DNA from: Piscirickettsiaceae bacterium
Lineage (GTDB): Bacteria; Pseudomonadota; Gammaproteobacteria; Thiomicrospirales; Thiomicrospiraceae
Reading direction: 5' to 3'
Assembly (NCBI GenBank): GCA_027019045.1
Contig: JALUXI010000060.1
Span: 1-19,842, forward strand
DNA: 19,842 bases
The notes under the pieces are model-generated. The model was not told the origin of the DNA. It made no database searches and was given only the letters and a program-made list of their open reading frames with translations. Both the position numbers and the translations under genes were made by a program. Positions 1 through 6,581 of this stretch are shown here, piece by piece (within the stretch, counting starts at the first letter, position 1; the number at the start of each line of letters is the position of its first letter).

Positions 1-46
1 AGATTGCGCCTCGACCAAGTGTATTTTAGGCGTGAGCTGGACGATT

Positions 47-206
47 GAGAGCTTTGCATAAGCGAGGTGCGAGATAAAAATGAGATAAAATTTGCCTAAT
101 CAAGGCGGAAACCGCAGGGAATAGCACCGCTATTGCCAAGAGTTTCCAACGCAGAGTAGGTGAATTTTAGCCATTTTTAGCCGTGCATTGCTTATGCAAA
201 TCTCTC
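47..206. repeat. 160-bp imperfect palindrome next to the purH stop codon
   Basis: Both halves are nearly complementary along their whole length. The outer arms are 47-63 and 190-206 and match at 16 of 17 positions, including the perfect 11-mer TTTGCATAAGC. The middle arms pair the AT-rich stretches around 74-95 and 161-180, then GGAAAC near 107-112 with GTTTCC near 142-147. The centre is AATAGC-ACC-GCTATT at 120-134. Complementarity stops at 47 and 206, and the purH stop codon begins at 207. A purH transcript reading through would form one long hairpin. It resembles a small non-autonomous palindromic element, but no duplicated target flanks are visible, and a structured 3' region remains possible. 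Confidence 0.7.
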
Positions 207-1769
207 TTAGTGTCTGAAGTGACGCATTCCTGTAAATACCATTGCAATCCCATGCTCATTGGCCGCATCGATCACTTCTTGATCTCGCATGGAGCCGCCT
301 GGATGAATCACAGCGGTAATGCCCGCTTCAGCGGCAGCATCAATGCCATCACGGAAGGGGAAGAAGGCATCGGAGGCCATGACCGAACCTTTGACTTCTA
401 GCCCTTCATCCGCCGCTTTAATCCCAGCAATTTTGGCACTGTACACTCGGCTCATCTGTCCTGCACCCACGCCAATCGTCATCTGGTTTTTCGCATACAC
501 AATGGCGTTGGATTTGACATATTTAGCTACCTTCCACGCAAACATTAAGTCTTTAAGTTCCGCTTCAGTCGGCGCTCTTTCGGTGACTACTTTAAGGTCA
601 TCTTTTGTCACCATGCCTAAGTCACGGTCTTGTACCAGTAGCCCGCCGGTGACTTTTTTGTAGTCGTAAGCGGGTAGCTGCTCGTCCCACTGTCCACAGG
701 TCAATAGGCGGACATTTTTCTTGGTGCCGACAATGTCAGACACCCCTGCTTCCACTTCTGGGGCGATAATGACTTCCACAAATTGACGATCAATAATCGC
801 TTGAGCTGTCTCCGCATCCAGTGGCTTATTGAAGGCAATAATGCCGCCGAAAGCGGAGGTGGGATCCGTGGTGTAGGCACGATCATAGGCTTCAAGTAAG
901 CTTTCCCCGGTGGCCACGCCGCAAGGGTTGGCGTGTTTCACAATCACGCAGGCGGTGTCGTCAAAGGTTTTGACCAACTCGAGTGCGGCATCGGTATCGG
1001 CGATATTATTAAAGCTGAGCTCTTTACCTTGCAGCTGTGTCGCCGTCGAAATCGAAGCCTCTTTAGGCTCTCTTTCGGTATAGAAGGCCGCTTTTTGATG
1101 TGGATTTTCGCCATATCGCAAGCTCTGCTTTTTCACAAACTGAGTATTGTAGGTGCGAGGGAAAGTGTCTTCTGGGTTGTCGGAGAACATTTTGCCAAAG
1201 TAGTTGGCAATGGCGCCATCATAACGGGCGGTCTGCTCAAAGGTTTTAATTGCCAAGTCAAAACGGGTGGCATGGCTGAGTTGTCCGTTATTGGCTTTCA
1301 GTTCTTCTAGAATACGGTCATAGTCCGCAGGATCGGTGACGACAGCGACATCATTGTGGTTTTTTGCCGCAGAACGCAACATGGTGGGGCCGCCAATGTC
1401 GATGTTTTCAATCGCATCTTCTAGGCTGCAGTTGGGGTTGGCAACAGTCGCTTCAAACGGATAGAGGTTGACGACGACCATATCGATAGGGTCAATGCCG
1501 TGTTCCGCCATCACCGCATCATCTTTGCCACGGCGGCCGAGGAGTCCACCGTGGATTTTAGGGTGTAAGGTTTTGACTCGGCCATCCATCATTTCAGGAA
1601 AGCCTGTATATTCAGAGACTTCGGTGACAGGCAGTCCTGCTTCAGAAAGCACTTTGTAGGTACCGCCTGTGGACAGTAGGGCGATGCCTTGGTTAGAAAG
1701 GGCTTGGGCAAATTCAACAATGCCTGTTTTGTCAGAGACGCTGAGCAGTGCACGGCGAATAGGTTTCAT
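207..1769 (-). CDS. purH: Bifunctional AICAR transformylase / IMP cyclohydrolase
   Basis: Carries out the last two steps of de novo purine synthesis: formylation of AICAR with 10-formyl-THF, then ring closure to IMP, in the cytosol. The 520-residue length fits the family. The N-terminal MGS-like cyclohydrolase domain begins with RRALLSVSDKTGI and contains GGTYKVL, TGFPEMMDGRVKTLHPKIHGG and NIDIGGPTMLRSAAKN. The C-terminal transformylase domain carries SLRYGENPHQKA, the catalytic-region motif IVKHANPCGVA, TSAFGGIIAFN, and ends near ITAVIHPGGSMRDQEVI. The start ATG follows a GGAGA ribosome site. It lies 56 bp downstream of fis on the same strand and may be cotranscribed with dusB-fis. A long palindrome abuts its stop codon; a following purD, common elsewhere, is not in view. 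Confidence 0.98.
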   Translation of the reverse strand: MKPIRRALLSVSDKTGIVEFAQALSNQGIALLSTGGTYKVLSEAGLPVTEVSEYTGFPEMMDGRVKTLHPKIHGGLLGRRGKDDAVMAEHGIDPIDMVVVNLYPFEATVANPNCSLEDAIENIDIGGPTMLRSAAKNHNDVAVVTDPADYDRILEELKANNGQLSHATRFDLAIKTFEQTARYDGAIANYFGKMFSDNPEDTFPRTYNTQFVKKQSLRYGENPHQKAAFYTEREPKEASISTATQLQGKELSFNNIADTDAALELVKTFDDTACVIVKHANPCGVATGESLLEAYDRAYTTDPTSAFGGIIAFNKPLDAETAQAIIDRQFVEVIIAPEVEAGVSDIVGTKKNVRLLTCGQWDEQLPAYDYKKVTGGLLVQDRDLGMVTKDDLKVVTERAPTEAELKDLMFAWKVAKYVKSNAIVYAKNQMTIGVGAGQMSRVYSAKIAGIKAADEGLEVKGSVMASDAFFPFRDGIDAAAEAGITAVIHPGGSMRDQEVIDAANEHGIAMVFTGMRHFRH

Positions 1770-1825
1770 AGGTTTTTCTCCAGAGATTAAAAAATATTCA
1801 TAGTGAGCGCTTTGTTTTAAAGCTT

Positions 1826-2062
1826 TTATAGTAAGCCGTAGATTTGCATTTTTTTACGCAGGGTATTGCGGTTAATGCCTAAAATCAGGGCGGCTTGGCT
1901 TTGGTTAAAATCGGTTTTTTCCAGCACGCAGCGAATCAAGGGTTCTTCCACTTGGGTGATGACCATTTGATAGAGGTTGCTGGCTTCTTGGTCACCCAGT
2001 GTTTCAAAATATTGTTGTAGGGTGTCGGTGACTTGTTGGCTGAGTGCAGATTTGGGTTGCAT
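1826..2062 (-). CDS. fis: Fis family nucleoid-associated DNA-binding protein
   Basis: Small homodimeric nucleoid protein that bends DNA and regulates growth-dependent genes such as stable RNA operons. The 78 residues contain the dimerisation helices (about 10-50, with QYFETLGDQEASNLYQMVI) and a C-terminal helix-turn-helix with NQSQAALILGINRNTLRKKM. E. coli Fis has 98 residues; the extra N-terminal part there forms the beta-hairpin arms needed to activate invertases, and this shorter protein lacks an equivalent. It follows dusB on the same strand, as in E. coli. The start codon lies inside the dusB reading frame, with a 127-bp overlap. No good ribosome site precedes the ATG, so coupling to dusB translation is plausible. 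Confidence 0.95.
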   Translation of the reverse strand: MQPKSALSQQVTDTLQQYFETLGDQEASNLYQMVITQVEEPLIRCVLEKTDFNQSQAALILGINRNTLRKKMQIYGLL

Positions 2063-3093
2063 ATGTGTAGAAAGTCTAATTGGGCTTGAGCGGTCTCAAG
2101 TCGGTTAAAAGTTCGTCTAAAGTGGCGTAACCAGTCAGCGGGGGAGTGGTTTGTTGGCAGCGATAAGTGCGCTTGTTGGGCAAGTTCAGCGATTTTTTCA
2201 CCATACCAGCCAATATGCTTTCGTGCATGACGAACACCTGTGACTTCGCCATAAAGTTGATGCAAGCCTTGCACATGCTGGTACATGGTATCGATAAAGG
2301 CTTCCCAATTTGGCTGCTGAATCGGCAAGCCTTGCTGATGTGCTAAGCACTGCTGGAAAATCCAAGGAAAGCCTAAACTGCTACGACCAATCATTACCCC
2401 GTCTGCTTGGGTGTATTTTAATACAAATTCAGCTTGTTCGGGGGTACGAATATCTCCATTGGCAATGACAGGAATTTTCAGTTGCTGTTTGACCTCTGCA
2501 ATGGTGTCATATTCTGCTTGCCCTTGAAACTTATCTGCACGGGTGCGGCCGTGAATGGTAACCGCTTGCAAGCCGCAGTCTTCCGCCAGTTGGGCGATTT
2601 GCAGGGCATTTTTATGTTCCGCATCTAGCCCTGTCCGCATCTTCACTGTGACGGGAACCTCAACGGCGGAGACAACCGCTTGAAAAATCTCAGCAACGGT
2701 TTTGGGGTTACCCATTAGAGCGGAGCCTGCTGCCACACTGCAGACCTTTTTCGCGGGACAGCCGAGGTTAAGGTCAATGATTTGTGCACCTTGAGCCACT
2801 TGAAAAGCCGCTGCTTCGGCAAGCAGTTGAGGGTCGGTACCGAGTAGCTGCACAATGCGAGGTTCAGGCTCGGACTTGTCGGCACGGCGAGTACTGGATT
2901 TGGCAGAATCCCAGAGCTGTTTTTGGGATGCGACCATCTCCCCCACCGCATAACCCACACCCTGCTGACGGCACAACTGCCGAAACACCCGATCCGTCAC
3001 CCCCGCCATGGGGGCGAGGACAAAAGGGCTGGAAAAGGAAAAGCGGCCGATTTGAAAATGTAGGGATAAATTTGTTATATTGGTTATGGGCAT
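1936..3093 (-). CDS. dusB: tRNA-dihydrouridine synthase B, with a C-terminal extension overlapping fis
   Basis: FMN-dependent enzyme that reduces specific uridines in tRNA to dihydrouridine. Family motifs appear in order: FVLAPMAGVTDRVFRQLC (FMN binding), NLGCPAKKV with the catalytic cysteine, VPVTVKMRTG, AVTIHGRTR, IPVIANGDI, GVMIGRSSLGFPWIF and GVRHARKHIGWY. At 385 residues it is long; E. coli DusB has about 321. Recognisable similarity ends near FRRTFNRLETAQAQLDFL, and the remaining roughly 40 residues are encoded in DNA that is also fis in another frame. The start is 24 bp from the divergent ccdA start. The sequence before the ATG is the complement of the ccdA ribosome site and carries no Shine-Dalgarno of its own, so insertion of ccdAB probably replaced the native upstream region. 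Confidence 0.94.
   Translation of the reverse strand: MPITNITNLSLHFQIGRFSFSSPFVLAPMAGVTDRVFRQLCRQQGVGYAVGEMVASQKQLWDSAKSSTRRADKSEPEPRIVQLLGTDPQLLAEAAAFQVAQGAQIIDLNLGCPAKKVCSVAAGSALMGNPKTVAEIFQAVVSAVEVPVTVKMRTGLDAEHKNALQIAQLAEDCGLQAVTIHGRTRADKFQGQAEYDTIAEVKQQLKIPVIANGDIRTPEQAEFVLKYTQADGVMIGRSSLGFPWIFQQCLAHQQGLPIQQPNWEAFIDTMYQHVQGLHQLYGEVTGVRHARKHIGWYGEKIAELAQQAHLSLPTNHSPADWLRHFRRTFNRLETAQAQLDFLHICNPNLHSANKSPTPYNNILKHWVTKKPATSIKWSSPKWKNP
3052..3081 (+). promoter_or_regulatory. Candidate ccdAB promoter inside the 5' end of dusB
   Basis: TTGAAA (3052-3057), an 18-bp spacer and TATATT (3076-3081) lie 37 bp before the ccdA start and overlap the first codons of divergent dusB. CcdA-type antitoxins usually repress their own promoter, so binding here could also affect dusB transcription. 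This is a motif match only. Confidence 0.4.
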
Positions 3094-3117
3094 AATCTAT
3101 GCGTAGAGGAGAAATGG

Positions 3118-3363
3118 ATGGTTTCATTATATGATATCAGTGCAACAAAAAAGCCAACAAATTTAAGTATCAATAAAGATCTGCTCTCAAAAGCAAAAGC
3201 TCGGAAAATCAATCTTTCTGCCACACTTGAACGAGCACTGGTTGAGGAATTAAAAAAAGTCGAAAGTGAACGCTGGCGAAAAGAGAATCAACAAGCCATT
3301 GAAGAGTTGAATCATTTGAGTGAGCAGGCGGGTCTCTTTTCTGATGCTTATCGAGGGTTTTAA
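3118..3363 (+). CDS. ccdA: CcdA-family antitoxin
   Basis: Antitoxin of a type II toxin-antitoxin pair. The N-terminal half (about 10-45, with PTNLSINKDLLSKAKARKINLSATLERAL) matches a ribbon-helix-helix DNA-binding domain used for autoregulation. The C-terminal half is the charged, probably disordered toxin-binding tail; the segment SERWRKENQQAIEELN and the closing FSDAYRGF resemble F-plasmid CcdA, which has 72 residues against 81 here. The ATG follows an AGAGGAG ribosome site six bases upstream. The stop and the ccdB start overlap as TAATG, which couples translation. The pair lies opposite to all neighbouring genes, splitting prmA from dusB, so it was probably acquired. Confidence 0.9.
   Translation: MVSLYDISATKKPTNLSINKDLLSKAKARKINLSATLERALVEELKKVESERWRKENQQAIEELNHLSEQAGLFSDAYRGF
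3126..3131 (-). promoter_or_regulatory. Candidate -10 element for dusB inside ccdA
   Basis: The minus strand reads TATAAT here, 33 bp before the dusB ATG, and would give a leader of about 25 bases. No convincing -35 hexamer is present. If used, the dusB promoter lies within the first codons of ccdA; otherwise dusB-fis must depend on antisense transcription coming through ccdBA from prmA. Confidence 0.3.
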
Positions 3364-3680
3364 TGAGCCAGTTTACGCTCTATAAAAATGAAGACAGTGC
3401 CTCAAATCAGGTTTATCCTTATTTTCTGGATGTCCAACACGAACTATTGAATGATTTAAATAGTCGTGTAGTGATTCCACTTTCCCCCAAGCATCTATTG
3501 AAAAATTCAGTGGCAAAGAGGTTGTGCCCAGTGATAGAGCTTCAAGAAGGGCAGTTTGTGTTGTTAACACATCAAATGACCTCTGTTCCGTCCACGCTAT
3601 TAAAAACAGAGGTGACCTCTTTAGAGTACTTTAGGTATGAAATTCTGAGTGCGATTGATATGCTTATTACGGGGATTTAG
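3363..3680 (+). CDS. ccdB: CcdB-family toxin (DNA gyrase poison)
   Basis: Toxin partner of the preceding gene; F-plasmid CcdB traps the gyrase-DNA cleavage complex. The 105 residues align end to end with CcdB: start MSQFTLYKN, YPYFLDVQHELL, the RVVIPLSP strand, LCPVIELQEGQFVLLTHQMTSVP, and the C-terminal helix ending DMLITGI. F-plasmid CcdB ends in Trp-Gly-Ile, which is critical for gyrase poisoning; here Thr replaces Trp before the conserved Gly-Ile. From memory, chromosomal Vibrio-type CcdB proteins share this ITGI ending, so activity is likely but unproven. The start overlaps the ccdA stop by one base. The 3' end overlaps the convergent prmA 3' end by 14 bp, leaving no room for a dedicated terminator. 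Confidence 0.92.
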   Translation: MSQFTLYKNEDSASNQVYPYFLDVQHELLNDLNSRVVIPLSPKHLLKNSVAKRLCPVIELQEGQFVLLTHQMTSVPSTLLKTEVTSLEYFRYEILSAIDMLITGI

Positions 3681-4554
3681 TCTGTTTTTTCCCCGCTAAA
3701 AGTGCCCATTCGTCTTGGGTTTCTAGCGTGGTGAGTTCGATACCGTATTGTTGGTAGTGTTGTTGTAAGCCTTCTGCTTGTGTGGTGAGCAGCCCTGATA
3801 GCACCAGTGTACCGCCTGGTTTTAGGAGTCGGTCAAATTCAGGCGCCAGTTCTTTCAGAGGGCCTGCGAGAATATTGGCTATCAGTAAGTCCACGGGTTC
3901 TGAATCAAAATCTTTGACAAGGTGAAAAGGAATGGTTTCTTGATTGCGTTCTGCATTCTGTTTGGAGGCGATAATCGCTTGCGGGTCAATATCCGTTCCG
4001 ACCACGCTTTTCGCCCCTAACTTTTGGGCAGCCAAAGCCAGAATGCCCGAGCCGCAGCCATAGTCAATGACGGTTTGATTGACAGGCGGATGTTGGTCTA
4101 GCCAAGTGAGGCAGAGGGCGGTGGTGGGGTGGGTGCCTGTGCCGAACGCCATGCCTGGGTCAAGCATGAGGTTAATGGCTTCAGGTTTAGGAGGTTGGTG
4201 CCAACTTGGCACAATCCAGAGGTGGTCGCCAAACTGCATCGGCTGGAATTGATCCATCCATGCACGCACCCAGTCTTTGTCTTCTAGTTGCTCAATTTTA
4301 AAAGGTTGCTCGGCCAGTTCGGGAAATTGGGTTTTAATGGCGGTGACAATGCTATCTGCATCCACTTCAGCATCAAACAGCCCAATTACTTTGGTGTGTG
4401 CCCAAATAGGCGTGGTGCCGATTTCAGGTTCAAAAATAGGGGCATCTTTCGCATCTTCAAAAGTCACAGAAGCAGCACCCAATTCGATGAGCGCATCAGA
4501 CAAAGGTTCAGCAAGCGGTTCTTGTACAGTGGTGTTGATTTGAATCCAAGGCAT
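3667..4554 (-). CDS. prmA: Ribosomal protein L11 methyltransferase
   Basis: SAM-dependent enzyme that methylates the amino groups of ribosomal protein L11. At 295 residues it fits the family (293 in E. coli). The N-terminal substrate-recognition domain starts MPWIQINTT and carries the linker motif DKDWVRAWMDQFQP. The Rossmann methyltransferase domain carries LMLDPGMAFGTGTHPTT, the SAM motif VIDYGCGSGILALAAQKLGA, GTDIDPQAI, and the acceptor-site motif LLIANILAGPLKELAP. The start ATG is separated from the hicB stop by only two bases and lacks a strong ribosome site, so it probably depends on translational coupling to hicAB. The 3' end overlaps ccdB on the other strand. In many gammaproteobacteria prmA is followed directly by dusB-fis; here ccdAB interrupts that order. 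Confidence 0.96.
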   Translation of the reverse strand: MPWIQINTTVQEPLAEPLSDALIELGAASVTFEDAKDAPIFEPEIGTTPIWAHTKVIGLFDAEVDADSIVTAIKTQFPELAEQPFKIEQLEDKDWVRAWMDQFQPMQFGDHLWIVPSWHQPPKPEAINLMLDPGMAFGTGTHPTTALCLTWLDQHPPVNQTVIDYGCGSGILALAAQKLGAKSVVGTDIDPQAIIASKQNAERNQETIPFHLVKDFDSEPVDLLIANILAGPLKELAPEFDRLLKPGGTLVLSGLLTTQAEGLQQHYQQYGIELTTLETQDEWALLAGKKQTKSP

Positions 4555-4556
4555 AA

Positions 4557-4895
4557 TTAAGCAGGCTCACAGTGTTGTTTTAAAGTATTTTCAATCCATT
4601 GGTTTAAGCTGAGTCCTTGAGATTTGGCAGCCGCAGTAATGGCTTGATGTAGTTTGGGATCGATTCGCAAATTGAATTTTCCCGAAAATTTTTTAGTGGG
4701 TGAGATCCCTTTTTCTTCGCAGAGCTTTAGAAAGAGTTGAAGAGACTGCTCTCCTTCTTTTTTTAAATTTTCTAAACTATCAGCATAAAAGTCGGCACCA
4801 CCATTTAGGTCAATAAACTCTCCTCTGAAAAGCTCTATTTCAGGGTCGTAGCTAATGACCGCTTTATAACCATTGATATCCATTAAATTTTTCAT
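4557..4895 (-). CDS. hicB: HicB-family antitoxin
   Basis: Antitoxin of a HicAB type II toxin-antitoxin module. The N-terminal partly degraded RNase H-like fold typical of HicB covers about 1-70, with INGYKAVISYDPEIELFRGEF and a C-terminal boundary near EEKGISPTKKFSGKF. A ribbon-helix-helix DNA-binding domain follows at about 73-110, FNLRIDPKLHQAITAAA...LSLNQWIENTL, which should allow operator binding and autoregulation. The start overlaps the hicA stop as ATGA, so translation is coupled. The stop codon is two bases before prmA, which makes hicA-hicB-prmA a likely single transcript. Any autoregulation by HicB would then also set prmA expression. Confidence 0.93.
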   Translation of the reverse strand: MKNLMDINGYKAVISYDPEIELFRGEFIDLNGGADFYADSLENLKKEGEQSLQLFLKLCEEKGISPTKKFSGKFNLRIDPKLHQAITAAAKSQGLSLNQWIENTLKQHCEPA

Positions 4896-5146
4896 GGCTC
4901 AACTCCATTCTCTTTTAACCACTTTCTAATACTGGCGATAGCCCCTTTGTCGGTACAGGGAGAGGGGTGAGGTCGATGAAAGACTTTGATTTCTCCAAAT
5001 AAAAACACGCCGACTCGTGACCCCTCATGTTCTGATATTTCAGCGCCCAGTGCTTTGAAGAGGGACTCTATTTCATTCCACTTAATATTGGCACTGGTAG
5101 GACGCTTGTATATGAGTAGAAGGGTTTTTCGGTGTTTGGATTTCAT
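4892..5146 (-). CDS. hicA: HicA-family mRNA interferase toxin
   Basis: Toxin of the HicAB pair; HicA proteins cleave mRNA and stop translation, using a small double-stranded-RNA-binding-like fold with an active-site histidine. The 84 residues start MKSKHRKTLLLIYKRPTSANIKW and carry LGAEISEHEGSRVGVFLFGEIKVFHRPHPSP, the layout of the HicA branch with GSRV in place of GSHH. Histidines 57 and 60 in FHRPHP are the candidate catalytic residues. The toxin gene precedes the antitoxin, as is normal for hicAB. No ribosome site precedes the ATG and the best -10 hexamer ends only six bases upstream, so the message may be leaderless or nearly so. Confidence 0.92.
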   Translation of the reverse strand: MKSKHRKTLLLIYKRPTSANIKWNEIESLFKALGAEISEHEGSRVGVFLFGEIKVFHRPHPSPCTDKGAIASIRKWLKENGVEP

Positions 5147-5152
5147 ATTTAG

Positions 5153-5181
5153 ATAGTACCATTTTTTAGTACTATTTGAAA
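5153..5181 (-). promoter_or_regulatory. Candidate hicAB promoter with repeated TAGTAC operator
   Basis: On the minus strand TTTCAA (5181-5176), 17 bp and TACTAT (5158-5153) form a plausible promoter. On the plus strand the motif TAGTAC occurs at 5154-5159 and 5167-5172, a 13-bp period, the second within the perfect palindrome TAGTACTA (5167-5174). Repeated palindromic half-sites over a promoter fit a ribbon-helix-helix repressor such as HicB. Confidence 0.5.
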
Positions 5182-5205
5182 GAAAAAACCCGCCGAGGCG
5201 GGTTT
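5182..5205 (-). terminator. Rho-independent terminator after accC
   Basis: AAACCCGCC at 5186-5194 pairs with GGCGGGTTT at 5197-5205. Read on the minus strand the GC-rich stem is followed by a run of T bases. It ends the aroQ-accB-accC transcript 15 bp after the accC stop and insulates hicAB. Confidence 0.9.
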
Positions 5206-5219
5206 GGGTTGAAGGGGCT

Positions 5220-6569
5220 TTACACGAGGTGTTCTAGTCGCTCTTCAAGATAGTGGATATTGGCGCCGCCTTGAACGAAGCCAGGGTCGTTCATAATCTC
5301 TCTTTGGAGATGGATATTGGTGTCAATGCCTTTGATGACCAGCTCTTGTAAAGCGCCATTCATCCGAGCGATGGCGGTGTCACGGTTATCTCCGTAGCAG
5401 ATGAGTTTGCCGATCATGGAGTCATAGGTTGGGGGGACGCTATAACCTGTGTAGATATGTGAATCCCAACGCACGCCAATCCCACCTGGGAGGTGAAGGC
5501 GTTCGATTTTGCCAGGTGAGGGCATGAAGTTGCGGCTAGGGTTTTCAGCGTTGACACGGCACTCAATGGCGTGACCATTGATTTTGATATCTTCTTGCTT
5601 GAGTTTGAGGGGTTCTCCACGAGCAATTTCGATTTGCGCACGCACCAAATCTACGCCTGTCACCTGTTCAGTTACAGGGTGTTCGACCTGCAAGCGAGTG
5701 TTCATCTCGATGAAGTAGAATTCTCCGTTTTCATAGAGGAATTCAAATGTCCCTGCTCCACGGTAGCCGATTTCAATACAGGCTTGTGCACAGGCGGTGC
5801 CGATGCGTTGGCGTTGCTCTTCGGTAATTCCAGGGGCTGGCGCTTCTTCAACCACTTTTTGATGGCGGCGTTGCATGGAGCAGTCTCGTTCGCCAAGGTG
5901 AATAGCATTGCCTTGTCCGTCAGCAAGCACTTGAATTTCGACATGGCGTGGGTTTTCAAGGAATTTTTCCATGTAAACTTCAGGGTTGCCAAAGAAGCTG
6001 CCCGCTTCGGATTTGGTGAGCTGAATGGATTTTAATAAATTCGATTCAGTATGCACGACGCGCATACCACGCCCACCGCCGCCGCCAGAGGCTTTGATAA
6101 TGACGGGATAGCCGATTTCACGGGCGATTCGCAAGTTTTCTTCGTCGTTGTCACCCAGAGGGCCGCCTGAACCTGGTACGGTGGGAACACCTGACGCTTT
6201 CATCGCTTTGATTGCAGAGACTTTATCCCCCATCATACGGATGGTGTCGGCTTTGGGGCCGATAAAGACAAAACCGCTCTCTTCGACGCGTTCGGCAAAG
6301 TCTGCATTTTCGGAAAGGAAACCATAGCCAGGGTGAATCGCCTCGGCATCGGTTACTTCAGCAGCGGCAATAATGGCAGGGACATTCAAATAGCTATCAG
6401 TTGAGGGGGCAGGGCCGATGCATACGGATTCATCGGCGAGCAGAACATGTTTCAGGTCTGCGTCGGCTTCAGAGTGTACCGCAACGGTTTTAATGCCCAT
6501 CTCTTTACAGGCTCTAAGTACCCGTAGGGCAATTTCACCACGGTTGGCAATGAGGATTTTTTCAATCAT
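5220..6569 (-). CDS. accC: Biotin carboxylase subunit of acetyl-CoA carboxylase
   Basis: Carboxylates the biotin carried on AccB using ATP and bicarbonate, the first half of acetyl-CoA carboxylation for fatty-acid synthesis. Motifs in order: IEKILIANRGEIALRVLRAC, AIHPGYGFLSEN, GDKVSAIKAM, the ATP-grasp glycine loop KASGGGGGRGMRVV, ENPRHVEIQVLADG, RDCSMQRRHQKVVEEAPAP, FYFIEMNTRLQVEHPVTE, and the C-terminal DSMIGKLICYG. I chose the ATG at 6569: it gives 449 residues, the E. coli length, and follows a GTGGGG ribosome site. A GTG four codons upstream (6581), directly after the accB stop, would only add four residues. Operon with aroQ and accB. Confidence 0.98.
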   Translation of the reverse strand: MIEKILIANRGEIALRVLRACKEMGIKTVAVHSEADADLKHVLLADESVCIGPAPSTDSYLNVPAIIAAAEVTDAEAIHPGYGFLSENADFAERVEESGFVFIGPKADTIRMMGDKVSAIKAMKASGVPTVPGSGGPLGDNDEENLRIAREIGYPVIIKASGGGGGRGMRVVHTESNLLKSIQLTKSEAGSFFGNPEVYMEKFLENPRHVEIQVLADGQGNAIHLGERDCSMQRRHQKVVEEAPAPGITEEQRQRIGTACAQACIEIGYRGAGTFEFLYENGEFYFIEMNTRLQVEHPVTEQVTGVDLVRAQIEIARGEPLKLKQEDIKINGHAIECRVNAENPSRNFMPSPGKIERLHLPGGIGVRWDSHIYTGYSVPPTYDSMIGKLICYGDNRDTAIARMNGALQELVIKGIDTNIHLQREIMNDPGFVQGGANIHYLEERLEHLV

Positions 6570-6581
6570 AGTCTGCCCCAC

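Noticed and set aside
2076..2276. A stop codon TAG in the next frame near the dusB end, suggesting a frameshift in dusB
   Set aside because: The DusB-like sequence continues in its original frame through LETAQAQLDFL, past the place where a shift would be needed, so the extension is better seen as a lost stop.
2864..3127. An 87-codon minus-strand frame over the dusB start
   Set aside because: It overlaps the well-supported dusB frame and the encoded protein resembles nothing; it is a frame shadow.
6570..6581. GTG at 6581 as the accC start
   Set aside because: The ATG at 6569 has a GTGGGG ribosome site and gives the exact family length.
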